Shown here: positions 54,735 through 63,469 of the stretch, piece after piece
How positions within the stretch are numbered: position 1 is the stretch's first letter
Layout: every line of letters starts with the position of its first letter
Program-made: the position numbers and the translations under genes
Notes under the pieces: model-generated
What the model was told of the DNA's origin: nothing
Databases searched by the model: none
The model's input: the letters and a program-made list of their open reading frames with translations, nothing else
Source of the DNA: Bacteroidia bacterium
GTDB lineage: Bacteria; Bacteroidota; Bacteroidia; B-17B0; Aurantibacillaceae
Direction: 5' to 3'
DNA length: 64,000 nucleotides
Assembly (NCBI GenBank): GCA_014378485.1
Contig: JACMNO010000013.1
Coordinates: 1-64,000 of the forward strand

Positions 54735-56189
54735 TTAGTTATTAAATATTTCTTTTACAATTTCAAAATCATCAAATGGGTGCTTCACTCCGTTTATCTC
54801 CTGGTATTTTTCGTGCCCTTTTCCGGCAATCAGAATAATATCGCCTTCTTTTGCAAAAGCAACTGCTGTTCTGATTGCTTCTTTACGATCACTGATACGT
54901 AATGTTTTTTTTGCATCCACAGGATTAATGCCGGCCTGCATTTGGTTTAAAATATCTTCCGGATTTTCGCTGCGTGGATTGTCACTTGTTAAGATCACTT
55001 TGTTACTGTATTCGCAAGCGATTTGTGCCATGATTGGTCTTTTCGCTGCATCCCTATCGCCACCGCAACCAGCCAAAGTAATGACCTGTTCATTTCCTGT
55101 TCTGATATCTTTGATCGTTTCCAAAACATTTTTTAAAGCATCAGGAGTATGCGCATAATCAATAATCGCTACAATGCCATTTTTGGATTTAATATATTGA
55201 AAACGACCTTCTACTGAATTTAAATTACTTAAGGTGGTTAGTACTTGTACCTTATCTTGTTTTAATAATTGTGAAACTGCGTAAACCACCAAAACGTTAT
55301 AGGCATTGAAAGACCCAATCAGCTTTACCCATACTTCCTGATTGTCGATACTCAGAAGTAAACCGTTCAAATGATTCTCAACAACGCGGCATTTAAAGTC
55401 TGCAATGGATTTCAAACCATAGCTGTATTTTTTCGCTTTGGTATTTTGTAGCATCACCATGCCATTTCTGTCATCCTTATTAGTCAAGGCAAAAGCTTCA
55501 TCTTGTAAGTTATCAAAGAATAGTTTTTTTGCCCGGATATACTCCTCAAATGTTTTATGATAATCCAAATGATCATGAGTGATGTTTGAAAATGCTGCGC
55601 CAATGAATTTAACTCCCGTAATTCTGTGTTGAACAATAGCATGAGAACTTACTTCCATAAACGCATACTGACAACCTTCCTCTACCATTTTGGAAAGCAG
55701 TTCGTTTAATGCCAAGGCATCCGGTGTTGTATGGGTTGAAGGAATAATAGTATTGTTGATCTTATTTTCAACTGTGGATAATAGACCAACGTTATAACCT
55801 AATCCCCTGAATAAATTAAATAATAAAGTAACAGTAGTTGTTTTACCATTGGTGCCGGTAATACCAATTAATTTTAATTTTTCAGATGGATTATCATAAA
55901 AATTACAGGCAATATATCCTAATGAAGCGGATGAATCCAATACCTTCACGTAAGTGATATTATCTTTTTGAACTTCCGGTAATTCTTCGCAAACTATAGC
56001 AACAGCACCACTTTCAATAGCTGTTTCAATATAATGGTGACCATCGGAAGCTGTCCCCCTAGTTGCAATAAATAAAGAGTCTTTTTTTACTTTGCGTGAA
56101 TCAAAAGTAACTGAAGAGATAGCCACGTTGGTAGAACCAACGATCTCTTCCATTCTTGTTTTATATAATATGTCGCTTAATAATTTCAC
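54735..56189 (-). CDS. murE: UDP-MurNAc-tripeptide synthetase MurE (mDAP type)
   Basis: MurE adds the third stem residue. The 484-residue protein has [17 protein letters not shown] (108-124), [27 protein letters not shown] and [13 protein letters not shown]. The DNPR motif in [15 protein letters not shown] (about 400-414) is the meso-diaminopimelate specificity loop, so the cell wall should contain mDAP and not lysine. It lies 3 bp before mraY. The N-terminal [19 protein letters not shown] domain is complete. Confidence 0.96.
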   Translation of the reverse strand: MKLLSDILYKTRMEEIVGSTNVAISSVTFDSRKVKKDSLFIATRGTASDGHHYIETAIESGAVAIVCEELPEVQKDNITYVKVLDSSASLGYIACNFYDNPSEKLKLIGITGTNGKTTTVTLLFNLFRGLGYNVGLLSTVENKINNTIIPSTHTTPDALALNELLSKMVEEGCQYAFMEVSSHAIVQHRITGVKFIGAAFSNITHDHLDYHKTFEEYIRAKKLFFDNLQDEAFALTNKDDRNGMVMLQNTKAKKYSYGLKSIADFKCRVVENHLNGLLLSIDNQEVWVKLIGSFNAYNVLVVYAVSQLLKQDKVQVLTTLSNLNSVEGRFQYIKSKNGIVAIIDYAHTPDALKNVLETIKDIRTGNEQVITLAGCGGDRDAAKRPIMAQIACEYSNKVILTSDNPRSENPEDILNQMQAGINPVDAKKTLRISDRKEAIRTAVAFAKEGDIILIAGKGHEKYQEINGVKHPFDDFEIVKEIFNN

Positions 56190-56191
56190 TC

Positions 56192-58339
56192 TTAACTAAG
56201 TATCAATGTTATTTTATCTCCTCTATTAAATTTTTGGCCTGCCTCAATGGATTGTTTTTTGACAGAACCCATTCCATATAACTTTACATGAAATCCTGAG
56301 TTTTCCAATAAAAACAAAGCGTCTTTAGCAGACAGTCCATTTAGGTTCGGAACAATGCCTTTCTTCAATTGGCTTTCTAAATTGTTTGACTGTAATGAAA
56401 TACGGGTTGTATCAGAAGGGTTTCTTGATACATAGCCATCTTCGGTAGCGTTTGATTTCATTGGTAATTTCAAAGCTTTTGAAGCAATGATCATTTCATC
56501 ATTTTTAGATTTGATGCTTCCCGGTGCTTTTGTCAAAAGAATATGTTTGCTATTAATTGGATCTAAAAAGTCTAAACTGCTTGAATATACTTTTTCTGCG
56601 ATCTCTTTAAATACAGGGCCTGCTACCAAACCTCCATAATAAATACCATTGCTTGGTGAATTAATAATTACGATGCAGGTATATAATGGTTTGTCAGCAG
56701 GAAAATAACCGACAAATGATGCCTGGTAATTTCTATCACCAACATCACCGTAAGCTGTTTTACCGCTTCCTCTTTTAACTCCTGTTTTTGCGATTTGTGC
56801 TGTTCCTGTTTTACCGCCCACTTTAAATGCGGTAATGTTTAATCCTTTTCCGCTTCCGTTCTCTACAACACCTTCAAGCATTTCTTTTGCTTTTTTAACT
56901 GTGGATGGTTTTACGATTTGTTGGGCGATTACCTCGGTTGTAAATGTTTTAACGGTTTTTCCATTATGCTTAATTTCTCTTTCAAAACGAGGTTTTACCA
57001 TTTTACCGTCATTGGCAATGGCATTATAAAGCGTTAATGTTTGTAAGGGTGTAATTAAACTTTCATAACCATAACTGATCTGTGGAAGCGTTAAACCTGA
57101 CCAATCTTTACTTTTCGTTTCTTTAATTAAAGGATTTGCTTCGCCAGGAATGGCTAAACCTAATTTTTGATTTAAGTGAAAAGACTTTAATTTATCAACG
57201 TATTGTTGAGGATTTTTCGAATAATATTTTACGATTGTTTTGGCAGCCGCCACATTGGAAGATACTTCAAAAGCGCGCTTTAAAGTCAAAACAGGGCTCT
57301 CCGGTGGATGTGCATCTTTGATCGTTTTGTTATAGTAAGTCACTTCACCGTTACCAACCTGTATTTTTTCATCCAGGCTCAAATTGTAATCATCTATAAC
57401 GGCCAAGTAAGAGGCCAGTTTAAATGTTGAGCCCGGCTCAGTGGCATAACCTATGGCATAATTTAAACTTTCAGAATAGGAACTGGAATCTTTACTATCT
57501 CTGGTTAAATTAGCAATGGCTTTGATCTCTCCGGTTTTAACTTCCATTAAAATGGCGCAACCGTGTGATGCTTTATTTTTGATTAGTGTATTCATTAATG
57601 CATTTTCTGCTACATCCTGGATATTGATATCAATGGTGGTGTAAAGATCACTGCCATCCTTTGGTTCTACTTCATTCTCATCATTAATAGGGCGCCACAC
57701 ATCTCCTGCAATTTTCTGCATTAAGCGTTGTCCGCTGATACCTTTTAGTAAAGTATCATAAGCACCTTCGAGTCCAACAGGTTTTACACCTTCTCTGGCC
57801 ATACCAATAGTACGTGCCGCCAGCATTTTAAATGGGCGTTCGCGTTTGTTGGTTTGAAGGGTTACCAAACCACCGCGTTTTCCTTTTTTAAAAATTGGGA
57901 AGGTTTTTAATGTTTGAAGATCTTTGTAGGGAACATTGCGTTTCAATACCACATAACGGTCTCCGCTTTTACGTGCTTTACGCAATAATTTTGTGTAAAG
58001 CTTCGCAGATTTATCTTTAAACAGATCCGCCAGCATAAATCCTAAAGAATCCACCTTTGATTCAAATAATTTTTTATCAATGGATGGCGCATTGATGTCA
58101 ACCGCTACTTCATAGTAGGGTAGGGAAGTAGCCAACAAGTTCCCATTGATATCAAAAATATTGCCCCGCACTGCCTGTATCTCATGAACCTGTGTGTTAA
58201 AGGCTTCTGCTTTCGCTTTCCATTCTGCGCCCTCTTTGAACTGGATAACGCACATTTTATAAAAAATAGATAAAGCGAACACACATAAAAATATGTACAC
58301 TAAATACGTTCTTGATAATATGTCTTTTTTGTTTTCCAT
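56192..58339 (-). CDS. ftsI: Septal transpeptidase FtsI (PBP3/class B PBP) with C-terminal PASTA domain
   Basis: FtsI cross-links peptidoglycan at the septum. The 715-residue protein has one TM anchor (about 12-30), a dimerisation region (about 55-230) and the transpeptidase domain (about 235-600). Its active-site Ser304 is in EPGSTFKLAS, SSN is near 361 in EVSSNVAAA, and KTGTA is near 522 in GGKTGTAQIA. A PASTA domain (about 655-715; GIVPNLNGLSAKDALFLL) follows, which is normal in Bacteroidota and Firmicutes and absent in enterics. It precedes murE by 2 bp. A palindromic repeat lies just before its start. Confidence 0.94.
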   Translation of the reverse strand: MENKKDILSRTYLVYIFLCVFALSIFYKMCVIQFKEGAEWKAKAEAFNTQVHEIQAVRGNIFDINGNLLATSLPYYEVAVDINAPSIDKKLFESKVDSLGFMLADLFKDKSAKLYTKLLRKARKSGDRYVVLKRNVPYKDLQTLKTFPIFKKGKRGGLVTLQTNKRERPFKMLAARTIGMAREGVKPVGLEGAYDTLLKGISGQRLMQKIAGDVWRPINDENEVEPKDGSDLYTTIDINIQDVAENALMNTLIKNKASHGCAILMEVKTGEIKAIANLTRDSKDSSSYSESLNYAIGYATEPGSTFKLASYLAVIDDYNLSLDEKIQVGNGEVTYYNKTIKDAHPPESPVLTLKRAFEVSSNVAAAKTIVKYYSKNPQQYVDKLKSFHLNQKLGLAIPGEANPLIKETKSKDWSGLTLPQISYGYESLITPLQTLTLYNAIANDGKMVKPRFEREIKHNGKTVKTFTTEVIAQQIVKPSTVKKAKEMLEGVVENGSGKGLNITAFKVGGKTGTAQIAKTGVKRGSGKTAYGDVGDRNYQASFVGYFPADKPLYTCIVIINSPSNGIYYGGLVAGPVFKEIAEKVYSSSLDFLDPINSKHILLTKAPGSIKSKNDEMIIASKALKLPMKSNATEDGYVSRNPSDTTRISLQSNNLESQLKKGIVPNLNGLSAKDALFLLENSGFHVKLYGMGSVKKQSIEAGQKFNRGDKITLILS

Positions 58340-58341
58340 AA

Positions 58342-58372
58342 CAGCCTCCCCAACCCCTCCGAAGGAGGGGCT
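58342..58372. repeat. GC-rich palindromic repeat before ftsI
   Basis: CCCCTCC GAA GGAGGGG (58354-58370) is a perfect 7 bp stem with a GAA loop, in the run CAGCCTCCCCAACCCCTCC. It lies 15-31 nt upstream of the ftsI ATG and would be a stable hairpin in the transcript. Confidence 0.75.
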
Positions 58373-58410
58373 TTTGAGTGTTTATTTATATTTAAGATTC
58401 TTGTTCATTT

Positions 58411-58884
58411 TTATTTTTTTGAGTCTTTATCCTCCTCCCCTTCGGGGAGGTCGGGTGGGGCTACTTCAATTTTCATTGGCGCAACAACCGGCTCTTTTAA
58501 TCCTAATGGTGCTACTGCTTTTGCCACTTCACTTTGTTTACTCACAAACATCAGGTCAGATTTTGATGAAATGAACTCTGTATGTAATTCTTTGATTTGG
58601 TTACTCACTTTATTAACTTCCCTTATTTTATCATCAGCATAATATCCGTTAGCGATGTATAAAATGGCAATCAATCCTAAAAACAAAATGAACGGAATAT
58701 GTTGCACCGCTCTATCATCACTTAAAAATGAACCGCCAAAAATTTTGGAAAGTCCTTTCGCTAAAACGCCTTTCTTTCCCGGTTTAGAAGGCTTTGAAAT
58801 AACGGGTGGCTCTTCCTGTTCCACCAGTTCTTCTAACTCTTCCAGTTCTTCCTGTTTGGATATGTCTCTGAATTTATTTGCCAC
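58411..58884 (-). CDS. ftsL: FtsL-like division protein
   Basis: This 157-residue protein has an N-terminal acidic cytoplasmic part (ISKQEELEELEELVEQEEPP), one TM helix (about 65-84; HIPFILFLGLIAILYIANGYY) and a leucine-rich coiled coil (about 88-125; DDKIREVNKVSNQIKELHTEF). Topology and position between rsmH and ftsI match FtsL, which works with FtsB and FtsQ. The last 15 residues (VAPPDLPEGEEDKDSKK) are encoded by a GC-rich palindromic repeat (58431-58466) and look acquired. The gene starts 8 bp after the rsmH stop. Confidence 0.88.
   Translation of the reverse strand: MANKFRDISKQEELEELEELVEQEEPPVISKPSKPGKKGVLAKGLSKIFGGSFLSDDRAVQHIPFILFLGLIAILYIANGYYADDKIREVNKVSNQIKELHTEFISSKSDLMFVSKQSEVAKAVAPLGLKEPVVAPMKIEVAPPDLPEGEEDKDSKK
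58431..58466. repeat. GC-rich palindromic repeat inside the 3' end of ftsL
   Basis: CCTCCCC TTC GGGGAGG (58434-58450) lies in frame within the last codons of ftsL. It belongs to the family of repeats at 45436-45479 and 58342-58372. It supplies the codons for P-P-D-L-P-E-G-E-E-D and the frame stays open. Confidence 0.8.
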
Positions 58885-58892
58885 TTAAGGTG

Positions 58893-59801
58893 TTATAATT
58901 TTATTGCTATTCTTAATTTTGCGCTTCTTGCTCTGGAGTTCCGTTCTATTTCTTCTGCATCCGGCACGATAGGTTTTGATGTGAGAGATTTGAAATATTT
59001 TGTAATTATTCCAAAAACCTGATCTTTCTCTTCAATACCTTCTATATTCCCGGATCGTATTAAATTCTTTACCAAGCGGTCTTCTAAACTATGGTAACTC
59101 ATTACTACTAATCTGCCTTTCGGTTTTAATAAGCTTAAGCACTGAGTTAAACATTCTTTTAAGGCCTCCATTTCCTGGTTCACTTCAATTCGGATCGCCT
59201 GGTAAACTTTTGCTAAATATTTTCCTTCTTCAAATTTCGGCGTGCATGGTTTAATTAATTCTTTGAATTGTGCGGTTGTTTCGATGCTTCCGTTTACTCG
59301 GGCTTCAAAAATGATGTTTGAAAGCCTGAAGGCGTTGTCAACTTCACCGTACTCTCGGAACATAGCTGTCAGTTTTTTGACATCGTATTTATTCAATACT
59401 TTCTTGGCGGTGAGATCAGATTTCTGATTCATACGCATATCAAGGTCTGCATCAAAACGAATAGAGAAACCGCGTTCACCTTTGTCAAACTGATGAGATG
59501 AAACACCGAGGTCGCCAAGGATGCCGTCAACCTGCGTAATGCCGTATAGTTTAAGGTAGTTGGAGATGTGTCGGAAATTATGGGGAATAAAAGTCAGGCG
59601 TTTATCATCCGGAATATTTGCTTTTGCATCTTCATCCTGGTCAAACGAAAATAATTTTCCTTTGGATGAAAGATGTTTTAATATTTCTTTTGAATGCCCG
59701 CCTCCACCAAATGTCAGGTCCACATACACACCGTCGGGGTTTATATCAAGGCCATCAATGCAAGGTTGTAAAAGAACGGGGATGTGATAAGGATTACTCA
59801 T
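58893..59801 (-). CDS. rsmH: 16S rRNA (cytosine1402-N4)-methyltransferase RsmH
   Basis: RsmH methylates N4 of C1402 in 16S rRNA. The ATG at 59801 gives 302 residues and overlaps the mraZ stop as ATGAGTAA; earlier in-frame ATGs up to 59813 are possible. It has NPYHIPVLLQPCIDGL, the SAM loop VDLTFGGGGHSKEIL (about 28-42), FDQDEDAKANIP, LGVSSHQFDKGERGFSI and the C-terminal VMSYHSLEDRLVKNLI. It is the second gene of the dcw transcript. Confidence 0.96.
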   Translation of the reverse strand: MSNPYHIPVLLQPCIDGLDINPDGVYVDLTFGGGGHSKEILKHLSSKGKLFSFDQDEDAKANIPDDKRLTFIPHNFRHISNYLKLYGITQVDGILGDLGVSSHQFDKGERGFSIRFDADLDMRMNQKSDLTAKKVLNKYDVKKLTAMFREYGEVDNAFRLSNIIFEARVNGSIETTAQFKELIKPCTPKFEEGKYLAKVYQAIRIEVNQEMEALKECLTQCLSLLKPKGRLVVMSYHSLEDRLVKNLIRSGNIEGIEEKDQVFGIITKYFKSLTSKPIVPDAEEIERNSRARSAKLRIAIKL

Positions 59802-60264
59802 CATCACCATCATTAAAATTTAAATTCCCTAAAACGTCTTCTGCTAATTTTTCAATGTCTACATCCTGAGATAAGAAATGATCGTACAGTTTTTTATCCC
59901 AGATCTCAATCACGTTATTGCTTCCCAATACTTTAATGTCAGTTTTGATATCTGCGTATTCCACTAAAGGCTTAGGCAATAAAACACGTCCGGTATTGTC
60001 AGCATCAGCGGCAGTTGCCCCACCGGTAAATTTTCTAACAAATACGTCGTTTGCTTTTATTAAACGGTTAAGCTTGCTTAATTTTTTATTGAGTTTATTC
60101 CATTCATTAATCGGGTACAACACCAAACATTTTTGATGTAGGTTTCTGTTAATCACAAATCCATTTTCAAACACTTCTTCCAGTTGCTTCCTGAGATTAA
60201 CAGGAAACATGAAACGCCCTTTCGCATCAACTTTACAATCAAATTCTCCTATAAGGCTTGTCAT
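59794..60264 (-). CDS. mraZ: Transcriptional regulator MraZ
   Basis: MraZ is the first gene of the dcw cluster and represses it. The ATG at 60264 gives 156 residues and begins MTSLIGEFDCKVDAKGRFMF, which matches the family start; an upstream start at 60291 is longer than usual. Two AbrB/SpoVT-like half-repeats carry the pairs DxKGR (DAKGRFMFP, about 12-20) and D-N-T-G-R (DNTGRVLLPKPLVEYA, about 97-112). The DNA site with four boxes at a 10 bp period is 40-80 nt upstream (60303-60342), so autoregulation is likely. It overlaps rsmH by 8 bp. Confidence 0.94.
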   Translation of the reverse strand: MTSLIGEFDCKVDAKGRFMFPVNLRKQLEEVFENGFVINRNLHQKCLVLYPINEWNKLNKKLSKLNRLIKANDVFVRKFTGGATAADADNTGRVLLPKPLVEYADIKTDIKVLGSNNVIEIWDKKLYDHFLSQDVDIEKLAEDVLGNLNFNDGDDE

Positions 60265-60288
60265 TAGTGGCTTTGCTTTGAATAACGT

Positions 60289-60296
60289 CAAAAATA
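60289..60296 (-). promoter_or_regulatory. -7 element TATTTTTG of the dcw promoter
   Basis: On the minus strand TATTTTTG fits TAnnTTTG and lies 25 nt upstream of the mraZ ATG at 60264. It puts the MraZ boxes between about -20 and -60, over the -33 region, which suits repression. A -33 TTTG is not evident. Confidence 0.55.
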
Positions 60297-60302
60297 ATTA
60301 AA

Positions 60303-60342
60303 ATTTTACCACTTTCTACCACTTTTAGCCATTATTTACCAT
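60303..60342 (-). promoter_or_regulatory. MraZ operator, four TGG boxes with 10 bp period
   Basis: On the minus strand four direct repeats, ATGGTAAATA, ATGGCTAAAA, GTGGTAGAAA and GTGGTAAAAT, follow without gaps. Each begins with (A/G)TGG and the period is exactly 10 bp. That is the form of the MraZ-binding boxes known from E. coli and Mycoplasma, where the ring binds several TGG boxes on one DNA face. Confidence 0.85.
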
Positions 60343-60491
60343 TTTTGTTGATAAATCAAATTTTGTTAATAGTTAGGTAACGAAATAATCAGTATCACTT
60401 TTTAAATTGCTATTTTGTATTTAGTTGATTTCATTATGCTTTTTGAAGATTTTAGAAATTCCAGAAATCGTGAAAAGATGAAATTGAATGG

Positions 60492-60520
60492 TTGAGATAT
60501 TAACAATTGTTTTACCTTTG
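60492..60520 (+). promoter_or_regulatory. Promoter of the acyltransferase gene, Bacteroidota type
   Basis: TTGA at 60492-60495 and TACCTTTG at 60513-60520 are separated by 17 nt. The -7 box matches TAnnTTTG exactly. The ATG at 60532 lies 11 nt after it, so the leader is only about 5 nt long. Confidence 0.55.
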
Positions 60521-60531
60521 TAATCCCTTGT

Positions 60532-61386
60532 ATGGAAAATAAAAAGTTTATAGATATTGAGAGTATTTTAAAAGAAAAAGCTTTTAAGCTTCATAAATGG
60601 CTGCCACGTTTTGCCATTAATTGGCTAAAGAAAAAACTTCATGAGGATGATATTAACGGGGCCATGGAGTATTTGAAAGACGATGTTGGCCTTGAATTTA
60701 ATAGTCGCGGCCTTGTGAAACTTGGGGCTAAGGTTGAGTCACTGCATTCGGAGTTTGTGCCCAGGACAGGAAGTATTGTTATCGTTTCAAATCATCCTTT
60801 AGGTGGTTTAGATGGCATGGCTTTAATAAAAGCGGTGGGAGATATCAGACCTGATGTTCATTTTTTAGTGAATGATGTATTAAAGAACATAAAAAATTAC
60901 GGTGATATTTATGTAGCAGTAAACAAATTAGGATCTTCCTCTCCCAAGTACCTCAGGGTTATTGAAGAAGTGTTCAGAACGGAATCTGCTTTATTATTAT
61001 TTCCGGCAGGCTTGGTTTCCAGAAAGCAGGAAGGTGTTGTAAGGGATCTTGAATGGAAAAAAACATTTGTTACTCAGGCCATTGATCATAAACGAATGAT
61101 TCAACCCGTTTTTATAGAAGGGAAAAATTCAAATTTCTTCTATAATTTTGCAATGTGGCGAAAACGTTTAGGAATTAAGGCCAACCTTGAAATGTTGTTT
61201 TTGCCTGACGAAATGTTTAAAGCCAGAAAAGAAACAATCAAAGTTCATTTCAGCAAGCCGTTTGATTCTGCTTTATTGAATGAAAGTAAAACGCATAAAC
61301 AATGGTCGGCTTTAGTTTATCAATACATTTACTCTCCTGAATTTATGAAGGGGATACCCTTTGAAGAATATATGAAAGGAAAATAG
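60532..61386 (+). CDS. Lysophospholipid/glycerol acyltransferase (PlsC-like)
   Basis: This 284-residue protein has a HPLGGLDG motif at 88-95 (His88, Asp94) in SNHPLGGLDGMALIK, the acyltransferase active site in its H-x5-D form. The substrate loop LLLFPAGLVSRKQEG is at about 154-168 and has the PAG in place of EGTR. This points to the hemolysin-like/OlsA-like branch of the PlsC family, which makes phosphatidic acid or lyso-ornithine lipid. No OlsB partner is nearby. It has its own promoter and precedes ispF by 67 bp. Confidence 0.75.
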   Translation: MENKKFIDIESILKEKAFKLHKWLPRFAINWLKKKLHEDDINGAMEYLKDDVGLEFNSRGLVKLGAKVESLHSEFVPRTGSIVIVSNHPLGGLDGMALIKAVGDIRPDVHFLVNDVLKNIKNYGDIYVAVNKLGSSSPKYLRVIEEVFRTESALLLFPAGLVSRKQEGVVRDLEWKKTFVTQAIDHKRMIQPVFIEGKNSNFFYNFAMWRKRLGIKANLEMLFLPDEMFKARKETIKVHFSKPFDSALLNESKTHKQWSALVYQYIYSPEFMKGIPFEEYMKGK

Positions 61387-61404
61387 AATAGAAGAATTTG
61401 ATGT

Positions 61405-61429
61405 TGTCTTCGACGGCGCTTAGACTGAC
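61405..61429. repeat. Short half-palindrome repeat
   Basis: GTCTTCGACGGCGCTTAG followed by ACTGAC is a worn copy of a dispersed Bacteroidota repeat (form CTTCGACTGCGCTCAGACTGAC), in the gap before ispF. Confidence 0.4.
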
Positions 61430-61453
61430 ATCTATAATTTAAACTCAAAAATT

Positions 61454-61936
61454 ATGGTAAATATTAGAGTAGGTTTTGGTTACGATGTACATCCTTTAGG
61501 AGAAGGCAGAGAGTTGTGGTTAGGCGGCATTAAACTAGAATTTGATAAAGGTTGTGTGGGGCACAGTGATGCGGATGTATTACTTCATGCTATTTGCGAT
61601 GCCTTATTAGGAGCTGCCAACTTGCGTGATATTGGTTTTCATTTTCCAAATACAAATCCAAAATATAAAGGTGCCGATAGTAAATTACTATTGAAAGAAG
61701 TAGTTGACTTGCTTGATAAAAATGGATACGGTATTGGAAATGTAGATGCAACCTTGAGTTTAGAAGCTCCGATGGTGAATCCGCATATTACTTCGATGCA
61801 AAATGTATTAGCGCCAATTATGAATATTACTCCTAATGATGTTTCTATTAAAGCAACAACAAATGAACGTTTGGGTTACGTTGGCAGAGGAGAGGGCGTA
61901 AATGCCTATGCTGTGGCCCTGATCTATAAAAAATAA
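61454..61936 (+). CDS. ispF: 2-C-methyl-D-erythritol 2,4-cyclodiphosphate synthase
   Basis: IspF closes the cyclic diphosphate in the MEP isoprenoid pathway. The 160-residue protein has GYDVHPL at 9-15 (metal ligands Asp11 and His13), VGHSDADVLLHAICDALLGA (about 37-56, third ligand His in VLLH), DIGFHFPNT (about 60-68) and the C-terminal TTNERLGYVGRGEGVNAYAVALI. Length fits the trimeric family. It sits 6 bp before the DUF6340-like gene. Confidence 0.97.
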   Translation: MVNIRVGFGYDVHPLGEGRELWLGGIKLEFDKGCVGHSDADVLLHAICDALLGAANLRDIGFHFPNTNPKYKGADSKLLLKEVVDLLDKNGYGIGNVDATLSLEAPMVNPHITSMQNVLAPIMNITPNDVSIKATTNERLGYVGRGEGVNAYAVALIYKK

Positions 61937-61941
61937 TTGTC

Positions 61942-62970
61942 ATGCGAATATGGAGCTGCTTCATATTGTTTCATATCATTTTTTCTTCTTGTAAAACTAG
62001 CCAACTTTACATTAATGCAACAGATCCTGCACCGGTTGTAATTTCGGATTCAATAAAAAAAGTTGGCGTAGTAAGCCGGACAAATTATTCTCTCAATTAT
62101 TCACCTTCAGTTATTTTTCGCCAGGAACTTTCAGAAGAACTATTAAAACTGACGCAGGAATCCAGTGCAGAATCTGTAAAAGGGTTAACAGATGCATTAC
62201 TGGAAAATCGGCGTTTTGAAATCATCAGGCCATTCACTGACACTATACTCAAAGCTCCGGATCCTGGTTTGTTTTCTTCGCCATTGTCCTGGACTTTAGT
62301 AGACAGTATTTGTAAAACGCAGGATGTTGATCTGTTATTTGTACTTGAAGAATTTAGCAGCGATTTAAGAGTGGTGCCTTTAAATGTTCCTCCGCCAGGT
62401 ATTAATCCCATCGTGGATCTATTAAATACTGCTATGCAGGCAAGGGTCAATATTATTACAACGGTTAGAAATGGTTGGAGAATTTATGATCCCAGTCATC
62501 AATTAATTTTAGATGAATTTCCAATGATGGATGAACTGATTGTAACAGCCGGCTGGGTTAATATTGTTAACCTTCAGGAAGCCATGTTAACCAGGAAGGA
62601 TGCTATTAAGAAGAGTTCCTATAAGATGGCGCATTCCTATGCTTACCGGACAATTCCACGGACACGAACTTTAACTAGAGAATATTACGTGAGGGGAACT
62701 GATAATTTTAAGATGGCCACCCGAAAGGTAAAAACAGGGAACTGGAGTGGCGCTGGTGAATTATGGTTAATGGAAACTAAAAGTTCGAAGAAAATGATCG
62801 CAGGGAGAGCGGCCTATAATATGGCTATTTTAAGTGAGATCAATGGCGATATTGAAAATGCGATCTCATGGGCTAAGAAAGCTTATGAAGATTATAATAA
62901 TAACCTGGCTTTAATTTATGTGAGTATATTGAAGAAACGACTGGAACAAAACGGCCAAAGAAATCAATAA
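61942..62970 (+). CDS. DUF6340-like lipoprotein
   Basis: This 342-residue protein has a lipoprotein signal ending FSSC (Cys17 lipidated) and a mature part with KKVGVVSRTNYSLNYSP, VDLLFVLEEFSSDLRV and a C-terminal helical region with TPR-like features (AAYNMAILSEINGDIENAIS, WAKKAYEDYNNN). The whole resembles the DUF6340 family found in Bacteroidota; I judge this from memory of the pattern. It lies 6 bp after ispF. Function is unknown, and an outer-membrane location is likely. Confidence 0.7.
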   Translation: MRIWSCFILFHIIFSSCKTSQLYINATDPAPVVISDSIKKVGVVSRTNYSLNYSPSVIFRQELSEELLKLTQESSAESVKGLTDALLENRRFEIIRPFTDTILKAPDPGLFSSPLSWTLVDSICKTQDVDLLFVLEEFSSDLRVVPLNVPPPGINPIVDLLNTAMQARVNIITTVRNGWRIYDPSHQLILDEFPMMDELIVTAGWVNIVNLQEAMLTRKDAIKKSSYKMAHSYAYRTIPRTRTLTREYYVRGTDNFKMATRKVKTGNWSGAGELWLMETKSSKKMIAGRAAYNMAILSEINGDIENAISWAKKAYEDYNNNLALIYVSILKKRLEQNGQRNQ

Positions 62971-62975
62971 AAATA

Positions 62976-63383
62976 TTAGTCCTTTCTTTCCTGGCACAAT
63001 TCTACCAAAACACCATTGGTGCTTTTAGGATGTAGAAAAAAGATCAGTTTATTATCAGCCCCCTGTTTTGGTTCTTTATTCAGGACTTCAAAACCTTCCA
63101 ATTTTAAACGCTCCATTTCCTGGTAAATATCATCTACTTCGTAAGCAATATGATGGATTCCTTCCCCTTTTTTATCAATAAATTTCGCGATCGCACTTTC
63201 CGGATTCGTTGCTTCAAGCAGTTCAATTTTGGTCTCTCCTAATTGAAAAAAAGAGGTATTTACTCCTTCGCTTTCTACTCCCTCTACTTTGTAATGATCT
63301 TTTCCGAAGAGTTTTTTGAATAATTCGTTGGAGTTATTGAGGCTTTTAACGGCAATTCCTATATGTTCGATTTTCTTAATCAT
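62976..63383 (-). CDS. mce: Methylmalonyl-CoA epimerase
   Basis: The epimerase interconverts (R)- and (S)-methylmalonyl-CoA in the propionate-succinate route. The 135-residue vicinal-oxygen-chelate protein has IEHIGIAVKSLNNS at 5-18, Glu in KIELLEATN (about 72-80), GIHHIAYEVDDI (about 95-106, the second metal His) and VLVELCQE at the end. Length and ligand spacing fit. It is convergent with the lipoprotein gene (gap of 5 bp) and diverges from tatA. A TATTTTTG element is on the minus strand at 63398-63405. Confidence 0.93.
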   Translation of the reverse strand: MIKKIEHIGIAVKSLNNSNELFKKLFGKDHYKVEGVESEGVNTSFFQLGETKIELLEATNPESAIAKFIDKKGEGIHHIAYEVDDIYQEMERLKLEGFEVLNKEPKQGADNKLIFFLHPKSTNGVLVELCQERKD

Positions 63384-63397
63384 AGCGCTATTTTCCC

Positions 63398-63405
63398 CAA
63401 AAATA
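63398..63405 (-). promoter_or_regulatory. -7 element TATTTTTG for mce
   Basis: On the minus strand TATTTTTG matches TAnnTTTG, 15 nt upstream of the ATG at 63383. No -33 TTTG is seen at the usual distance. Confidence 0.45.
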
Positions 63406-63420
63406 ACAGATTTTCTTGAA

Positions 63421-63451
63421 TTTGTTTAAAACTAATAAATCCGTATATTTG
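63421..63451 (+). promoter_or_regulatory. Promoter of tatA, Bacteroidota consensus
   Basis: TTTG (63421-63424) and TATATTTG (63444-63451) are 19 nt apart and match the Bacteroidota -33 and -7 boxes exactly. The ATG at 63470 lies 19 nt downstream. Confidence 0.8.
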
Positions 63452-63469
63452 TAGCCTAAATTTATTACA

